DNA of 64,000 nt from Streptomyces sp. NBC_00377 (GTDB taxonomy: Bacteria > Actinomycetota > Actinomycetes > Streptomycetales > Streptomycetaceae): positions 1,302,001-1,366,000 of the forward strand of contig NZ_CP107958.1 in assembly GCF_036075115.1 (NCBI RefSeq). The letters are read 5' to 3'. The translations under genes and the position numbers were made by a program. Every line of letters begins with the position of its first letter. The stretch's first letter is position 1. This document shows, piece after piece, positions 11,201 through 19,488 of this stretch. The notes beneath the pieces were generated by a model, which saw only the letters and a program-made list of their open reading frames with translations, was not told the DNA's origin and did not search any database.

Positions 11201-14200
11201 GTCGTTGCCGAAGACCGCGGGTGTGCCGATCTCCCAGGTGCCGCCGTTGCGGTCGGTGTACTCCTGGACGCGGTCGCGGGTGGTGTCGTACTGGACCTCG
11301 GAGGCGATGCGGCCGCTGGGCAGTGTCGTCCTCGTCAGGACGTCGGCGGTGCGGCCGCCCTCGCGGTAGTGGGCGGCGACGGCCGCCGTTCCCAGCGGGT
11401 GGTGGTAGACGGCGACGTCGTCGATGGTGCCCGCGAAGGACTTGGCGGCGGTGGAGCCCCAGCCCGGCCAGGAGGCGGGGCCGGTGGCGTAGGCGGCGCC
11501 GATCTGGTTGAAGGTGAGGTTGGTCTGCAGCGGCTGCTTGCCCGTGAGGGTCCCGGAGAGCTTGCCGTCCAGATAGAGGCTCTGGGCGGAGCCGGACATC
11601 GACAGCACCGCGTGGTGCCACTGGCCGTCGTTGACGTTCTTGGTGATGTCGGTGATCGGCCCGGCCGTGCCGGTCCAGAACTGGCCGCGGAGCTTGCCGT
11701 CGGTGCCCACGTAAAGCATCGGGACACCGGTGCCGGGTGTGGTGCCCCAGGCCTTGTCCTGGTAGCCGGCGAGCGGGCCGCCGACGCCGCCGGCGATCGT
11801 CTTGAACCACACCTCCACCGCTTCGTCACGGCTCTTCTTCAGTGTGCCGGCGGGCAGGTCGACGCGTGAGGTGGCGCCGTCGAAGGACGCGGCGGTGCCG
11901 GGGTCGCCGGTGATCGCGCCGGCGGCCTTCACGGTGACGTTCTGGTAGGTTCCGCGGTCCTTGCCGAGGTTGGCCTCGTTGGCGCTGTTGGCCGCGGTGC
12001 CCTCCTCCTCGCCCAGGCGCCAGTAGGACTCGGGGCGGGAGTCGAGCACGGTGGTGGCGTAGTGGCTGCCGCTGCCGTAGGCGTACTGGGTGCAGCCGTT
12101 CAGCGGGTCGCAGACCTTGTCCAGCAGATCGCCGGTGTAGCCGTACGTCCAGGCCAGCGGGGCGCCGTCGACCGCGGTCGTCTGGACCTTGGTGACATGC
12201 GCGCCGGTCCAGGTGAAGGTCAGTGAGCGGGAGGTGCGGTTGTTCGTCGCGGTCGCGAGCTTGCCCGCGCTGTAGGTGTAGGTGACCGAGTTGGAGTACG
12301 CGTCGGTGATCCTGGCCAGGAGACCGGTCGTGCTGAAGTCGTACGTCGTACCCGACTTGTCCTGCAGCGTGTAGGTGCCGGCCGTGGAGTCGAAGGTCAG
12401 CTTGGCGAAGCGGCCGGGCGGTGGGGCGTACGTCCCGTCCGCGTTCTTGCCGAAGCGGACGTCCTGCCCGTCGGGGTAGCGGATGACGACGTTGCCGCTG
12501 CCATCGTCGTCCGGCGTGAGCCGCATGTCGAAGCGGGTCGTCCAGCCTGCGCCGAAGGCGAGGTCACGCCGAGGATCGAGGCTGTTGTACGTGCGGATCA
12601 CCGTCAGGTCGGGACCGACGCCGGCGAGGGACGCGTCGGTCGCGCTGGAGGTGAAGTTGCCGACGTTGGGGTCGAACTCCTTGCCCTGCGCACCGGAGAG
12701 CCGCGAGGTGATCTCGGGCTGCGGAACGGTGGCGACCAGCGCCACTTGCTGGGTGGGCACCTCGTTGGACGCGTCCTTGACGAAGCCACGCCACAGATAG
12801 GTCTTGCCCCACTTCAGCCGGCCGGAGGGCACCGGGTACGCAGAGCTCGCCTGATAGGCGGAGGTGGTGCAGGCGGTCGGCTTGCCGGCCTTGTCGGACT
12901 CGCAGATCTCGAACTTGTACTGGAGCGTGGAGCCGGGGGGCGCGTCGATGTCGGTGCCGGCCGCCCACAGTTGCGGGGTCAGGGTCTGGGCCTGGTAGCC
13001 GTTGGGCGGGGACTGCTCCTTGACCACCGGCGCGATGTCGAAGACCTGGAGGGTCAGGCGGCCCGGCGGCACCTGCTCGTCCGTGAAGACCTTGCCGCCC
13101 TGGCGCACCATCGTGAAGTCGAGCATGTAGACGCCCGGCGGGAGTGCCTTGATGGTAGCGTCGACCGTCGCCTTGGCACCGTGGGCCACGTTGCCGGTGA
13201 GGCTGCCCGCACGCTGCTGCGTGACCAGTTTGCCCTTCTTGTCGTAGGCGCGGTAGGCGAGGTAGTAGGTGGACGGCGTCCAGGTGTCGGCGCCCTTGTT
13301 GGTGACAGCGACCTTGACCTTCCCGGCCTGGTTCTGCAGCACCGGCGGGTCGGGGACCGGCTTGGGGAAGCTGTAGGACGCGTTGTACGGGGAGTGCGTG
13401 ACGTACAGCTTCGGCGGGTTGGCCGTGGCGTGGCCGGTGAACTTCTTGAACGCGAGCGAGTCGGTGGCCGAGGCCCGCAGGGACAGGCCGTAGTTGGCCT
13501 GGGTGCCGTTGACCCAGCGCTGCACCAGGTCACGGCCGCCCTTGCCGAGGTCGAAGAGCTCACCGGCGGTGGGGCAGGCGGACTGCGACTGGCCGAAGCC
13601 TATGTAGCCGTAGGCGAAGGACTTCGACGCGAGGGCGCCGCCGACCGAGGGGCCGGGGTAGGCGGTGCCGGTGCCGGCGGTCCACGACCCGGTCACGGGG
13701 TGGACGGAGACGGAACGCGGCTTGCAGGAGGCCGAGTCGAAGTTCACGACCTGGAGCTGCACACCGAAGATCTGGTGGTACCTGAGCTCCTCGTCGAGGC
13801 CGGGGAAGCCGAGGTAGGCGGCGGAGGCGCCGTCCGGGCCCTTGCCGACATGCAGTTCGCTGGAGCCGACGACGGAACCGCCGCTGCGGACCGTCATGGA
13901 GGTGGAGGCGGACGTGGTGTCGACGGAGGGGTCGATGCGGACGGGGTAGGCACGGGCCGGGTCGGCGAGCCAGTCCCGGTCGGCGGTCACCTTCAGCGCC
14001 TGGCCGCCGTCCTGCCGCTGGACGAGTTCGTATGTCACGGCGTGCGAGACGGCGTGGGCGGTGTCCTCCATGAACCCGGCCGGAATGACGGCGCGGGTGC
14101 GGCCCTTGGCGTCGGTCAGCAGAATCGATCCGCCGTCGGCCTGGGCGGTGAGGCCCTCGAGGTGGAGCGGGAAGACGAAGCTGTTCGGGGCGGTGGCGGA

Positions 14201-14959
14201 CTTCAGGACGAGGGTCTCCTTGACCCCGCCCGCCTGCGAGTCGAGCCAGAGGTCGGTCCCGGGGAGCACCTGCTCGTAAGCGACGCGGGCACCGTCCGCG
14301 GTGCCCGCCACAGAGGCGGCGCCGCTCAGCCCGTAGCCGAAGGACTCACCGGACGGCAGGGTGACGGAGGCGAGTTCTCCGGCGTCGGCCTGCTCGGCCA
14401 AGCGCAGGTCCACGGAGTCGGCGGCGTTCACCCAGCCGCTTCCCTGCTCGACCAGTTCGCTGTCGATGGGCAGCCAGACCCCGTGGTCGTCCCGGTAGTT
14501 GATCGGATCGGTGGAGATCTCGCTGGTGCGGGTGCCGTCCTGGTTCGCGTACGTACGGCTGCGGGCGTCCCGCTCCGAGACGATCTCCTTGCTCGTGCTG
14601 CGGTCGAAGCCCTTGACCTGCGCGGGGGCCGGCGTGGTGACTTCAACCGCGTTCTTCCGGACCGTGGGCCGGGCGGCGGAGGGACTCTTCAGCGGGTACT
14701 TGGCTCGCAGAGACCGCGGCGCGTCGTCGTTGCGCTTACCACCCGCTAAGTGGCTAAGGCCCTCGGCACTGCCCCAGCGCTGGCCGGGGCCCTTGGCGGC
14801 GGCCGGCTTCCCCGGGAAGACGGGGATCCCCATCCCTGCGATGGCGAGCGAACCAACGGTGATGACCGCGGTCACGGCGAGTGCGATGGCCTGTCCCCAA
14901 CGTGAACGCAGGAGTCTTGGCATCAATAACTTGCGCGCGAGTGTCCGGTACGTCGGCAC
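5255..14959 (-). CDS. Secreted RHS/YD-repeat polymorphic toxin with Hint domain and deaminase-like C-terminal toxin
   Basis: 3,234 residues. Domains in order: basic N-terminus and one hydrophobic segment (about 22-42); a beta-rich region of DNRLRE-like character (about 330-530); a DUF6531-like entry to the shell (about 790-960); a LamG/concanavalin-like insertion (about 970-1205); many YD repeats (about 1230-2560) with the RHS core signature near 2590-2620 (QVDMQSRWYDPGTGTF); a helical linker; a Hint self-splicing-type domain (about 2952-3100, NSFVPGTEVVMADGS to LLVHNES); then a ~135-residue C-terminal toxin. The toxin has the deaminase pattern CAE (near 3171) and GCDSC (near 3211), closest by eye to YwqJ-type nucleic-acid deaminases, in which Cys replaces the first zinc-binding His. 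The shell would encapsulate and the Hint domain release the toxin into a neighbour cell. GTG start after a G-run. An immunity candidate follows after 14 bp; two secreted lectin-like genes diverge from its promoter. Confidence 0.88.
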   Translation of the reverse strand: MPTYRTLARKLLMPRLLRSRWGQAIALAVTAVITVGSLAIAGMGIPVFPGKPAAAKGPGQRWGSAEGLSHLAGGKRNDDAPRSLRAKYPLKSPSAARPTVRKNAVEVTTPAPAQVKGFDRSTSKEIVSERDARSRTYANQDGTRTSEISTDPINYRDDHGVWLPIDSELVEQGSGWVNAADSVDLRLAEQADAGELASVTLPSGESFGYGLSGAASVAGTADGARVAYEQVLPGTDLWLDSQAGGVKETLVLKSATAPNSFVFPLHLEGLTAQADGGSILLTDAKGRTRAVIPAGFMEDTAHAVSHAVTYELVQRQDGGQALKVTADRDWLADPARAYPVRIDPSVDTTSASTSMTVRSGGSVVGSSELHVGKGPDGASAAYLGFPGLDEELRYHQIFGVQLQVVNFDSASCKPRSVSVHPVTGSWTAGTGTAYPGPSVGGALASKSFAYGYIGFGQSQSACPTAGELFDLGKGGRDLVQRWVNGTQANYGLSLRASATDSLAFKKFTGHATANPPKLYVTHSPYNASYSFPKPVPDPPVLQNQAGKVKVAVTNKGADTWTPSTYYLAYRAYDKKGKLVTQQRAGSLTGNVAHGAKATVDATIKALPPGVYMLDFTMVRQGGKVFTDEQVPPGRLTLQVFDIAPVVKEQSPPNGYQAQTLTPQLWAAGTDIDAPPGSTLQYKFEICESDKAGKPTACTTSAYQASSAYPVPSGRLKWGKTYLWRGFVKDASNEVPTQQVALVATVPQPEITSRLSGAQGKEFDPNVGNFTSSATDASLAGVGPDLTVIRTYNSLDPRRDLAFGAGWTTRFDMRLTPDDDGSGNVVIRYPDGQDVRFGKNADGTYAPPPGRFAKLTFDSTAGTYTLQDKSGTTYDFSTTGLLARITDAYSNSVTYTYSAGKLATATNNRTSRSLTFTWTGAHVTKVQTTAVDGAPLAWTYGYTGDLLDKVCDPLNGCTQYAYGSGSHYATTVLDSRPESYWRLGEEEGTAANSANEANLGKDRGTYQNVTVKAAGAITGDPGTAASFDGATSRVDLPAGTLKKSRDEAVEVWFKTIAGGVGGPLAGYQDKAWGTTPGTGVPMLYVGTDGKLRGQFWTGTAGPITDITKNVNDGQWHHAVLSMSGSAQSLYLDGKLSGTLTGKQPLQTNLTFNQIGAAYATGPASWPGWGSTAAKSFAGTIDDVAVYHHPLGTAAVAAHYREGGRTADVLTRTTLPSGRIASEVQYDTTRDRVQEYTDRNGGTWEIGTPAVFGNDKDLRRTVEVRDPMDAPYFYEYDGLSSRQLRYGEPMALGARESVTAAPSPSPTDPGQVCTQPDPGDPAFCTNPPGHGGDGPDFIRYPVDGVAIRSFTYDDNGFQTGITSENGEKVTLGYDDRGNVTSRTTCRSAGDCQTSYTTYPAPAGDFDLRGDQPSETRDGRSTGPTDDRFLTKYTYNTSGALLTQTAPDSGTARNTYTTGAEPAIGGGNTPTGLPLTSADPRGKITRYQYYKNGDLAWVTDPSGGVTKYTYDALGRKIAETVVTDAQPAGTTSTFTYDKLSRVHTLTDPAATNAVTSGKHQQRTTTDYDADGNVVRTEISDLLGGDATRVMTFDLDDHGRPERVTDAEGDETSYAYDVFGNKTSMVDAGGNQFDYVYTARNMMAETRLRDWDDDGGDDSYTVLQSYAYDMGGRLVRHTDSMGRSLMYQYYGDDLVKSITLKDFHNPDGTKRDIVVESNTYDGAGNVLTETSGNGKLVTAYTYDPVGRVKSEVMDPDGLARRTTYTYDLAGNVLTTASSGSPSNVPWPVSVSGDSVRYEYDDSGNVLTETVENGTDSRTTGYTYDDRGLTTSKTDPAGNKTEYGYDELGQAVSVTAPAVRTESGGSTPATTRPTTFTGYDTFGAVTESVDALGNVNRTAYDRLGRAVTGTAPSYTAPGSTETVAPTVTNKYDALGNVTESTDPLGRVTKFQYDRQNRLTVKDVPVGTGDERGQWKYTYTRTGEVLSVTDPNGARAETTYDDLDRPVTTTQIERKPRPGAFTTRNEYDDAGNVVKQTSPSGAAGQFTYDSLSQLTRLQEPSGVITQLGYDASGREVRRTDGMGRASAKVYDQLGQLVQDQDLDPFNSQLRKVSYTYDKAGNLVTSTNPLNRTTTYAYDALNRLTSQTEPVSDTKSITTSFGYDALGNRTRYTDGRGNSTIYTVNTLGLAESVIEPVTARDPSAAARTWTTAYDADGEPVKLTAPGNVVHEREYDKAGQRIRETGTGAAVTTPEKRFRYDPAGRLVGASSPKGDDTYEYDDRGSLLKATGPSGDATYTYDSDGLLTSRTDAAGTAGFSYARQQLTSATDPLTGVRQSYTYDGAGAIKKVDYGAGQSRGFTYDDLGRLDTDTLKNSAGQTMASTDYGYDTDDRLASKTTVGTAKAGTNTYGYDQAGRLTSWTADGTTTAYGWDDSGNRVKNGSKTATFDERNRLLSDGDYTYDYTSRGTLASRTSSGLKEDFTFDAFDRLVKAGESATQYTYDSLDRIADRNGADFSYAGFAPDPVKDQNSTYGRGAADELLSIAGNGGAAQLTLEDKHGDVVGSMSAANGAASALDESTAFDPFGKVLGTADMHGNVGYQGDWTDPDTDQVDMQSRWYDPGTGTFDSQDSYIYSSGASILANRYTYGAGAPLDYTDPDGHWPSCGWCKKAVSWTGKKLHQGMSYVSKTAQSVWHGVQWAWNNPGAAFKLALSYVGKAANWVYRKSGLKTVVDATVNAVKWAGQKTGVTEWAREKARQAARAAYQAKVYVTKKARQAASFAAQHNPIPAVLAATKPLIAVGRAIVTADPNLPAIVVGAAVQVVADAARAADAIRDEVVKQAGSVVETVSDAVDWGEVWDDVKTVGNVVGDVTGFNDIKNCVTTGDMESCAWAAATVGGIVLGGAGAAAVRAAKAGRMAAKAAKYADEIAKAAKKGKKVLEEAESVGECVSTARDVASLASANSFVPGTEVVMADGSRKPIEKVEEGDEVLATDPTTGRTSKQKVTDTIEGKGEKHLVKLTIDTDGDKGDATDTITATDGHPFWVPDLKKWLKAGELKPGQWLQTGSGTWVQVDAVSAWTQQAAVYNLTVDTAHTYYVQTGATTLLVHNESARKNPLFCPLRAYTDLRRLGPGKNEGAASVLWTPEGNTYFDLSRNRSDHDKANLPLVLRRVVNQTDHHAGCAEIGCITQALEAGDTIRGSRSLAMVHKPFNHARNRELLPGCDSCQQVMSRLGIRDTYFDIG

Positions 14960-15198
14960 GGCCCCCCCAGGACGAAAAAAGATCAGCTGCGAGCCTGACG
15001 GTTCGTCGGAGGCTTTGTCGACTCTTTGCCCAGTCCGTTCACCTGACCGTTATCCCATCGTGATCACCTCCCCTCGGCACCGAACATAGGCTTCCTGACC
15101 GCCACTTACGGATCACGCTCACAGGGGGCTTCCGCCGGAAGCCACGAAGCAGGCTGCCCTGGGGCACCTTGTTCGACGGAAGGACACGACGAATCCAC

Positions 15199-17151
15199 AT
15201 GGCATTAACTCCACACCGCAGAGTCGGCCGACTGGTCTCCGTGACAGCGGCCGCAGCGGCCGCACTGCCGCTGCTCGTCGCCGCGCCGGGCACGGCACGC
15301 GCCGCCGATTCGGCGACCTGCCCGGCCAACGGCCGTACCTACGTCACCAACGCGGCCGGTGAGCTCCTGCAGTACACGATGGCCGATCCGCTGGCCGGTT
15401 CGCCCTTCTCCTCCTATCAGAAGGTGACCGCGGGCTGGGGGTCGTACGGGAAGGTACTCGCCGGCCCGGCGGGGCAGTTCTACGCGTTCAAGTCGGATGG
15501 CACCTACTACGCGCACCGCACGGAATCCGGCACCTGGGACGTGGCCCCCAAGCGCGTCAGCACCGCCCTCGGATGGCTGTCGAACGCGGCAGATCGTGAG
15601 CAGGCCACGGTCGACCGGTCCGGCTGGCTGTGGGTCGCGGACAACCTGGGCCAGCTGTACGCCTACCGCTACGACGCCTCGATCGAGGGCCTGCGGTCGC
15701 TGAAGGTCCTGGACAGGGGGTGGGACCGCTACAACCTGATCACCGCCGGCGACTCGGGCGTTCTCTACGGTCGGGCGACCGACGGCAGGCTCTACCGTTC
15801 CCGTTACGACTTCGCCAGCCAGCGCTGGATCGAGCGCCACGTCCTTGTCGGCTCCGCGGGATGGGGCAACTTCAAGACCATCACCGCCGGCGGCGGCGAC
15901 ACCGTGGTGGCCGTGCAGACGTCTGGCGCCGCAATGTACTACCGCTACGACGAGAACACCGGCACCTGGCCCGTACTGGCGAAGCAAGTGGCGGCCGGCG
16001 GCTGGCAGAACTTCCCCAACGTCACGTCCGAGCCGGACAACTGCAACCTTGTCGTGAACCACACGCCGGCGGCGGCGCCGGTGCCCCTGGAGTCGTACAC
16101 CCCCAACTCCGTCATGCAGGCGTCGGACGGCAAGCTGGAGCTCGCCTACACCGACAACATCGGCCGCCTGGTCCACGGCCGCACCGACCCGGCCGACATC
16201 AACGGCGCCCAGTGGACGGTGATCTCCGAGCAGGAGGCCTTCACCGGCCGGCCCTCGCTCGCCGAGCACACCGACGGCCGCGTCGTCGTCACCGCCCACA
16301 CCACCTCCGCCGGCGTCTGGCAGCGCGACCAGGCCGCCAAGTCCAGTGCCGACTGGGCCGCCTGGAAGGACCTGGCGGGCGCGATGCGGCAGCACGCCCG
16401 CACGGCGAAGACACCCTCGGGGCTGCTGGTGCAGTTTGCGGCGGACGCCGACGGTGCGCCCTGGTACCGCCTCGAGAACGTGCCGAACAACACCTTCATG
16501 GGCTGGATTCCGCTGTCCGGCACCGGCTTCACCGGCCCCCTCACCGCCGTCACCGTGCGCGACGGCATCCAGCTCTTCGGCAGAAAGGCCGACGGCACCC
16601 TCTCCACCGCCCTCTTCAAGGAGGACGGCACGCTCTCGGCATGGGCCGCCATCGGCACCCAGGCCATCACGGGCACCCCGTCGGTCATCATCTACCCCGG
16701 CTACCGGATGCGCGTCTTCGCCACGGACACGAGCGGCAACGTGGTCACCACCGCCCAATCCGCAGAGGGCGGAGCCTACGGGACCTGGCAGACCGCCGCC
16801 GGCGTCACCGCACAGGGCTCCCCCAGCGCCGTGATCTCCCCGCTGACCGGCCTCACCGAGGTCGTCGTCCGCGGCACCGACGGCTACATCCACAACACCG
16901 GCGAGACCACCCAGGGCAGCGGCGCCTGGCGCACCTGGCAACAGGTGAGCTTCGAAACATCGGCCACCGAACCGACCGCCTTCACCTACACCAACCCCAC
17001 CGGCCCGACCTGGGCCTACACCTTCCGCACCTCCGACAACCAGACCCGCATCTACCAGGTCCAGCAGACCTCTTCGCTCAGCGCGATGCGCGCCGAGGCC
17101 GACGCGCCGGACTTCCAGGACAACAAGCTGCCCACCCCGCCGGCCAAGTGA
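15199..17151 (+). CDS. Secreted beta-propeller lectin-like protein (tachylectin-type N-half, PLL-type C-half), copy 1
   Basis: 650 residues with a clear signal peptide (basic start, Ala/Leu core, cleavage near TARA-AD at about residue 33). Residues about 40-290 are tachylectin-2-like propeller blades, each with a GW..Y/F...AG...FY..KSDG pattern. From about 300 to the end there is a second propeller-like half with SDGKLELAYTDNIGRLVHGR-type blades resembling PLL/bulb-lectin propellers. Expected to be extracellular and to bind glycans; no catalytic motif is visible. The ATG is preferred over a TTG 30 bp upstream because it gives a proper signal peptide; the ribosome-binding site GGAAGGA is rather far. 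It diverges from the RHS toxin across 239 bp and is followed by a strong hairpin and by a paralogue. Its last ~220 codons are nearly identical to that paralogue. Confidence 0.72.
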   Translation: MALTPHRRVGRLVSVTAAAAAALPLLVAAPGTARAADSATCPANGRTYVTNAAGELLQYTMADPLAGSPFSSYQKVTAGWGSYGKVLAGPAGQFYAFKSDGTYYAHRTESGTWDVAPKRVSTALGWLSNAADREQATVDRSGWLWVADNLGQLYAYRYDASIEGLRSLKVLDRGWDRYNLITAGDSGVLYGRATDGRLYRSRYDFASQRWIERHVLVGSAGWGNFKTITAGGGDTVVAVQTSGAAMYYRYDENTGTWPVLAKQVAAGGWQNFPNVTSEPDNCNLVVNHTPAAAPVPLESYTPNSVMQASDGKLELAYTDNIGRLVHGRTDPADINGAQWTVISEQEAFTGRPSLAEHTDGRVVVTAHTTSAGVWQRDQAAKSSADWAAWKDLAGAMRQHARTAKTPSGLLVQFAADADGAPWYRLENVPNNTFMGWIPLSGTGFTGPLTAVTVRDGIQLFGRKADGTLSTALFKEDGTLSAWAAIGTQAITGTPSVIIYPGYRMRVFATDTSGNVVTTAQSAEGGAYGTWQTAAGVTAQGSPSAVISPLTGLTEVVVRGTDGYIHNTGETTQGSGAWRTWQQVSFETSATEPTAFTYTNPTGPTWAYTFRTSDNQTRIYQVQQTSSLSAMRAEADAPDFQDNKLPTPPAK

Positions 17152-17160
17152 CCACACCGT
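16494..17160 (+). repeat. 667-bp tract nearly identical to 18831-19497 (one mismatch seen)
   Basis: The 3' third of the first lectin-like gene, its stop codon and 9 bp beyond are the same as the corresponding part of the second gene; the only difference I see is A16758 versus G19095. A second, separate identical block lies at 16076-16228 versus 18413-18565. Between and before these blocks the two genes are clearly diverged. The sharp borders suggest gene conversion or recent segmental replacement. Confidence 0.9.
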
Positions 17161-17194
17161 CCGGGGAGGGCGAGAACGAGCAGCCCTCCCCGGA
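17160..17194 (+). terminator. Intrinsic terminator-like hairpin after lectin-like gene 1
   Basis: A perfect 12-bp inverted repeat (TCCGGGGAGGGC and its complement) with an 11-nt loop starts 9 bp after the stop codon. There is no T-tract, as is usual in Streptomyces. Confidence 0.75.
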
Positions 17195-17520
17195 CGCCCA
17201 CCCCCGTTCACACGGCACCCGCCCTACGGCCGTCACAGCGCCATTCGTCGACGGCCACACCGAGGACAGCCGCCCGGCGGGAACGAGGCTGCTCGAAGCA
17301 CCTCGCGACCGGCTCCCGCCTGCGGGTCAGCCAGGCGGCCGGTACGGCGTTCCCGCCGACGAGTTGGCCCAAGGCCGGGTAATCAAGCTAATTTTCCGTC
17401 AACTGAGCATTCTGCATGGCCGGTTGACTCCGCCGTTCACCTTCAAGATCCGCTATTGGAGATCTTTGTTCACCTGGTTGAAACGGCAGCGTTCACCGTC
17501 CGACGCTTAACGTCCATGTC
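17195..17520 (+). promoter_or_regulatory. Upstream region of lectin-like gene 2, relatively AT-rich, probable promoter
   Basis: No gene seen. From about 17382 to 17515 the base composition drops sharply for this genome (AAGCTAATTTTCCG and similar). A TTGACT at about 17424 could be a -35 element but no convincing -10 lies at the right distance, and there is no clear ribosome-binding site before the ATG at 17521. Confidence 0.3.
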
Positions 17521-19488
17521 ATGAACCGGATTTCACCTCGCGCACTGATCTCCGCCACTACTCTGGCCACGGCCCTGGCGACCGCCCTTCCGCTCACCGG
17601 CGCGCTGCCGTCCGCTCCCGCGGCGGCTGCCGTGTCGCTGACCTGCGGCTCCAACGCGGCCACATACACCCTTGACTCCGCCGGCAAGCTCAACAGAACC
17701 GACATGCCGGACCCGGCGGTCGGCAATGCTCTGCCCGCCGGCAGCACCATCGACACCACCTGGACCGGCTACGGCCATATGCTCGCCGGCCCTGGAGCGA
17801 CCTTCTACGGGATCAAGTCGGACGGGCTGTATTACAGCCACCGGATCAGCTCCAGCAGCACCTGGGACGTCCACCACCGGAAGATCAGCTCCAGCTTCGC
17901 CCAGTTCAGGGCCGCCGGCCGGATCGACGACATCACCATCGACCGCGGCGGCTTCATATGGACGCTCTCCGGCGCCACCAACGACCTGCGCTGGTACCGC
18001 TACGACGCGACCGCCGACGAGTTCGTCGAGGGCAGTGGCAAGATCGTCGACATGGGCTGGAACTACGACGCCATCTTCGCGGGCGACCGCGGCGTCATCT
18101 ACGGCCGCGACGCGACCGACGGCAAGCTCTACCGCTCGCGCTACGACTACACCACCCAGCGCTGGATCGAACGCCACGTGCTGGAGTCCGCCGCCGACTG
18201 GAGCGACACCAAGTTCATGCCGTCGTACGGCGGTGAAACGCTGTTCCGCGTCAAGGGCAACGGCGCGGTCGGGTACTACCGCTTCGACGAGGACATCCGC
18301 GACTGGCCCGTCTACAACAAGCAGGTCGAGGCGTCCGGCTGGGCCGGCTACGTCTCGGTCTCGGCGGCGCCCGACATCTGCAAGCTCAACGTGAACCACA
18401 CACCCGCGGCCACGCCGGTGCCCCTGGAGTCGTACACCCCCAACTCCGTCATGCAGGCGTCGGACGGCAAGCTGGAGCTCGCCTACACCGACAACATCGG
18501 CCGCCTGGTCCACGGCCGCACCGACCCGGCCGACATCAACGGCGCCCAGTGGACGGTGATCTCCGGCCAGGAGGCCTTCACCGGCCGGCCCTCGCTCTCC
18601 GCGCACACCGACGGCCGTGTCGTCGTCACCGCCCACAACACCTCCGGCAGCGTCTGGCAGCGCAATCAGACCGCCGTGAGCAGCGCCGACTGGGGCAACT
18701 GGATCGATCTGGCCGGCGCCGTGCAGCAGCACGCCGTCACCGGCAAGACCCCCACCGGTCTCATGACCCAGCTCGCCCTCGACGCGAGCGGCAAGCCCTG
18801 GTACCGCATCCAGCAGCGCGCCAACGTCGACTTCATGGGCTGGATTCCGCTGTCCGGCACCGGCTTCACCGGCCCCCTCACCGCCGTCACCGTGCGCGAC
18901 GGCATCCAGCTCTTCGGCAGAAAGGCCGACGGCACCCTCTCCACCGCCCTCTTCAAGGAGGACGGCACGCTCTCGGCATGGGCCGCCATCGGCACCCAGG
19001 CCATCACGGGCACCCCGTCGGTCATCATCTACCCCGGCTACCGGATGCGCGTCTTCGCCACGGACACGAGCGGCAACGTGGTCACCACCGCCCAGTCCGC
19101 AGAGGGCGGAGCCTACGGGACCTGGCAGACCGCCGCCGGCGTCACCGCACAGGGCTCCCCCAGCGCCGTGATCTCCCCGCTGACCGGCCTCACCGAGGTC
19201 GTCGTCCGCGGCACCGACGGCTACATCCACAACACCGGCGAGACCACCCAGGGCAGCGGCGCCTGGCGCACCTGGCAACAGGTGAGCTTCGAAACATCGG
19301 CCACCGAACCGACCGCCTTCACCTACACCAACCCCACCGGCCCGACCTGGGCCTACACCTTCCGCACCTCCGACAACCAGACCCGCATCTACCAGGTCCA
19401 GCAGACCTCTTCGCTCAGCGCGATGCGCGCCGAGGCCGACGCGCCGGACTTCCAGGACAACAAGCTGCCCACCCCGCCGGCCAAGTGA
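17521..19488 (+). CDS. Secreted beta-propeller lectin-like protein, copy 2
   Basis: 655 residues, paralogue of the preceding gene with the same layout: signal peptide (cleavage near AAAA-VS, about residue 38), tachylectin-like N-terminal propeller with GY..MLAGPG..FYGIKSDG blades, and a PLL-like C-terminal half. The N-terminal half is diverged from copy 1 although homologous; the final 220 residues are identical to copy 1, and a shorter block around residues 300-350 is nearly so. Predicted extracellular carbohydrate-binding protein. It has its own upstream AT-rich region, and a hairpin separates it from copy 1, so it is probably transcribed separately. Two secreted lectins with different sugar-facing N-halves beside an RHS toxin suggest a role in surface recognition, but that link is only inferred from position. 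Confidence 0.72.
   Translation: MNRISPRALISATTLATALATALPLTGALPSAPAAAAVSLTCGSNAATYTLDSAGKLNRTDMPDPAVGNALPAGSTIDTTWTGYGHMLAGPGATFYGIKSDGLYYSHRISSSSTWDVHHRKISSSFAQFRAAGRIDDITIDRGGFIWTLSGATNDLRWYRYDATADEFVEGSGKIVDMGWNYDAIFAGDRGVIYGRDATDGKLYRSRYDYTTQRWIERHVLESAADWSDTKFMPSYGGETLFRVKGNGAVGYYRFDEDIRDWPVYNKQVEASGWAGYVSVSAAPDICKLNVNHTPAATPVPLESYTPNSVMQASDGKLELAYTDNIGRLVHGRTDPADINGAQWTVISGQEAFTGRPSLSAHTDGRVVVTAHNTSGSVWQRNQTAVSSADWGNWIDLAGAVQQHAVTGKTPTGLMTQLALDASGKPWYRIQQRANVDFMGWIPLSGTGFTGPLTAVTVRDGIQLFGRKADGTLSTALFKEDGTLSAWAAIGTQAITGTPSVIIYPGYRMRVFATDTSGNVVTTAQSAEGGAYGTWQTAAGVTAQGSPSAVISPLTGLTEVVVRGTDGYIHNTGETTQGSGAWRTWQQVSFETSATEPTAFTYTNPTGPTWAYTFRTSDNQTRIYQVQQTSSLSAMRAEADAPDFQDNKLPTPPAK

Noticed and set aside
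8291..11869. A 1,192-codon plus-strand frame inside the RHS gene
   Set aside because: Val/Arg/Gly-rich antisense shadow of the YD repeats. The opposite frame has clear YD-repeat and RHS-core motifs.
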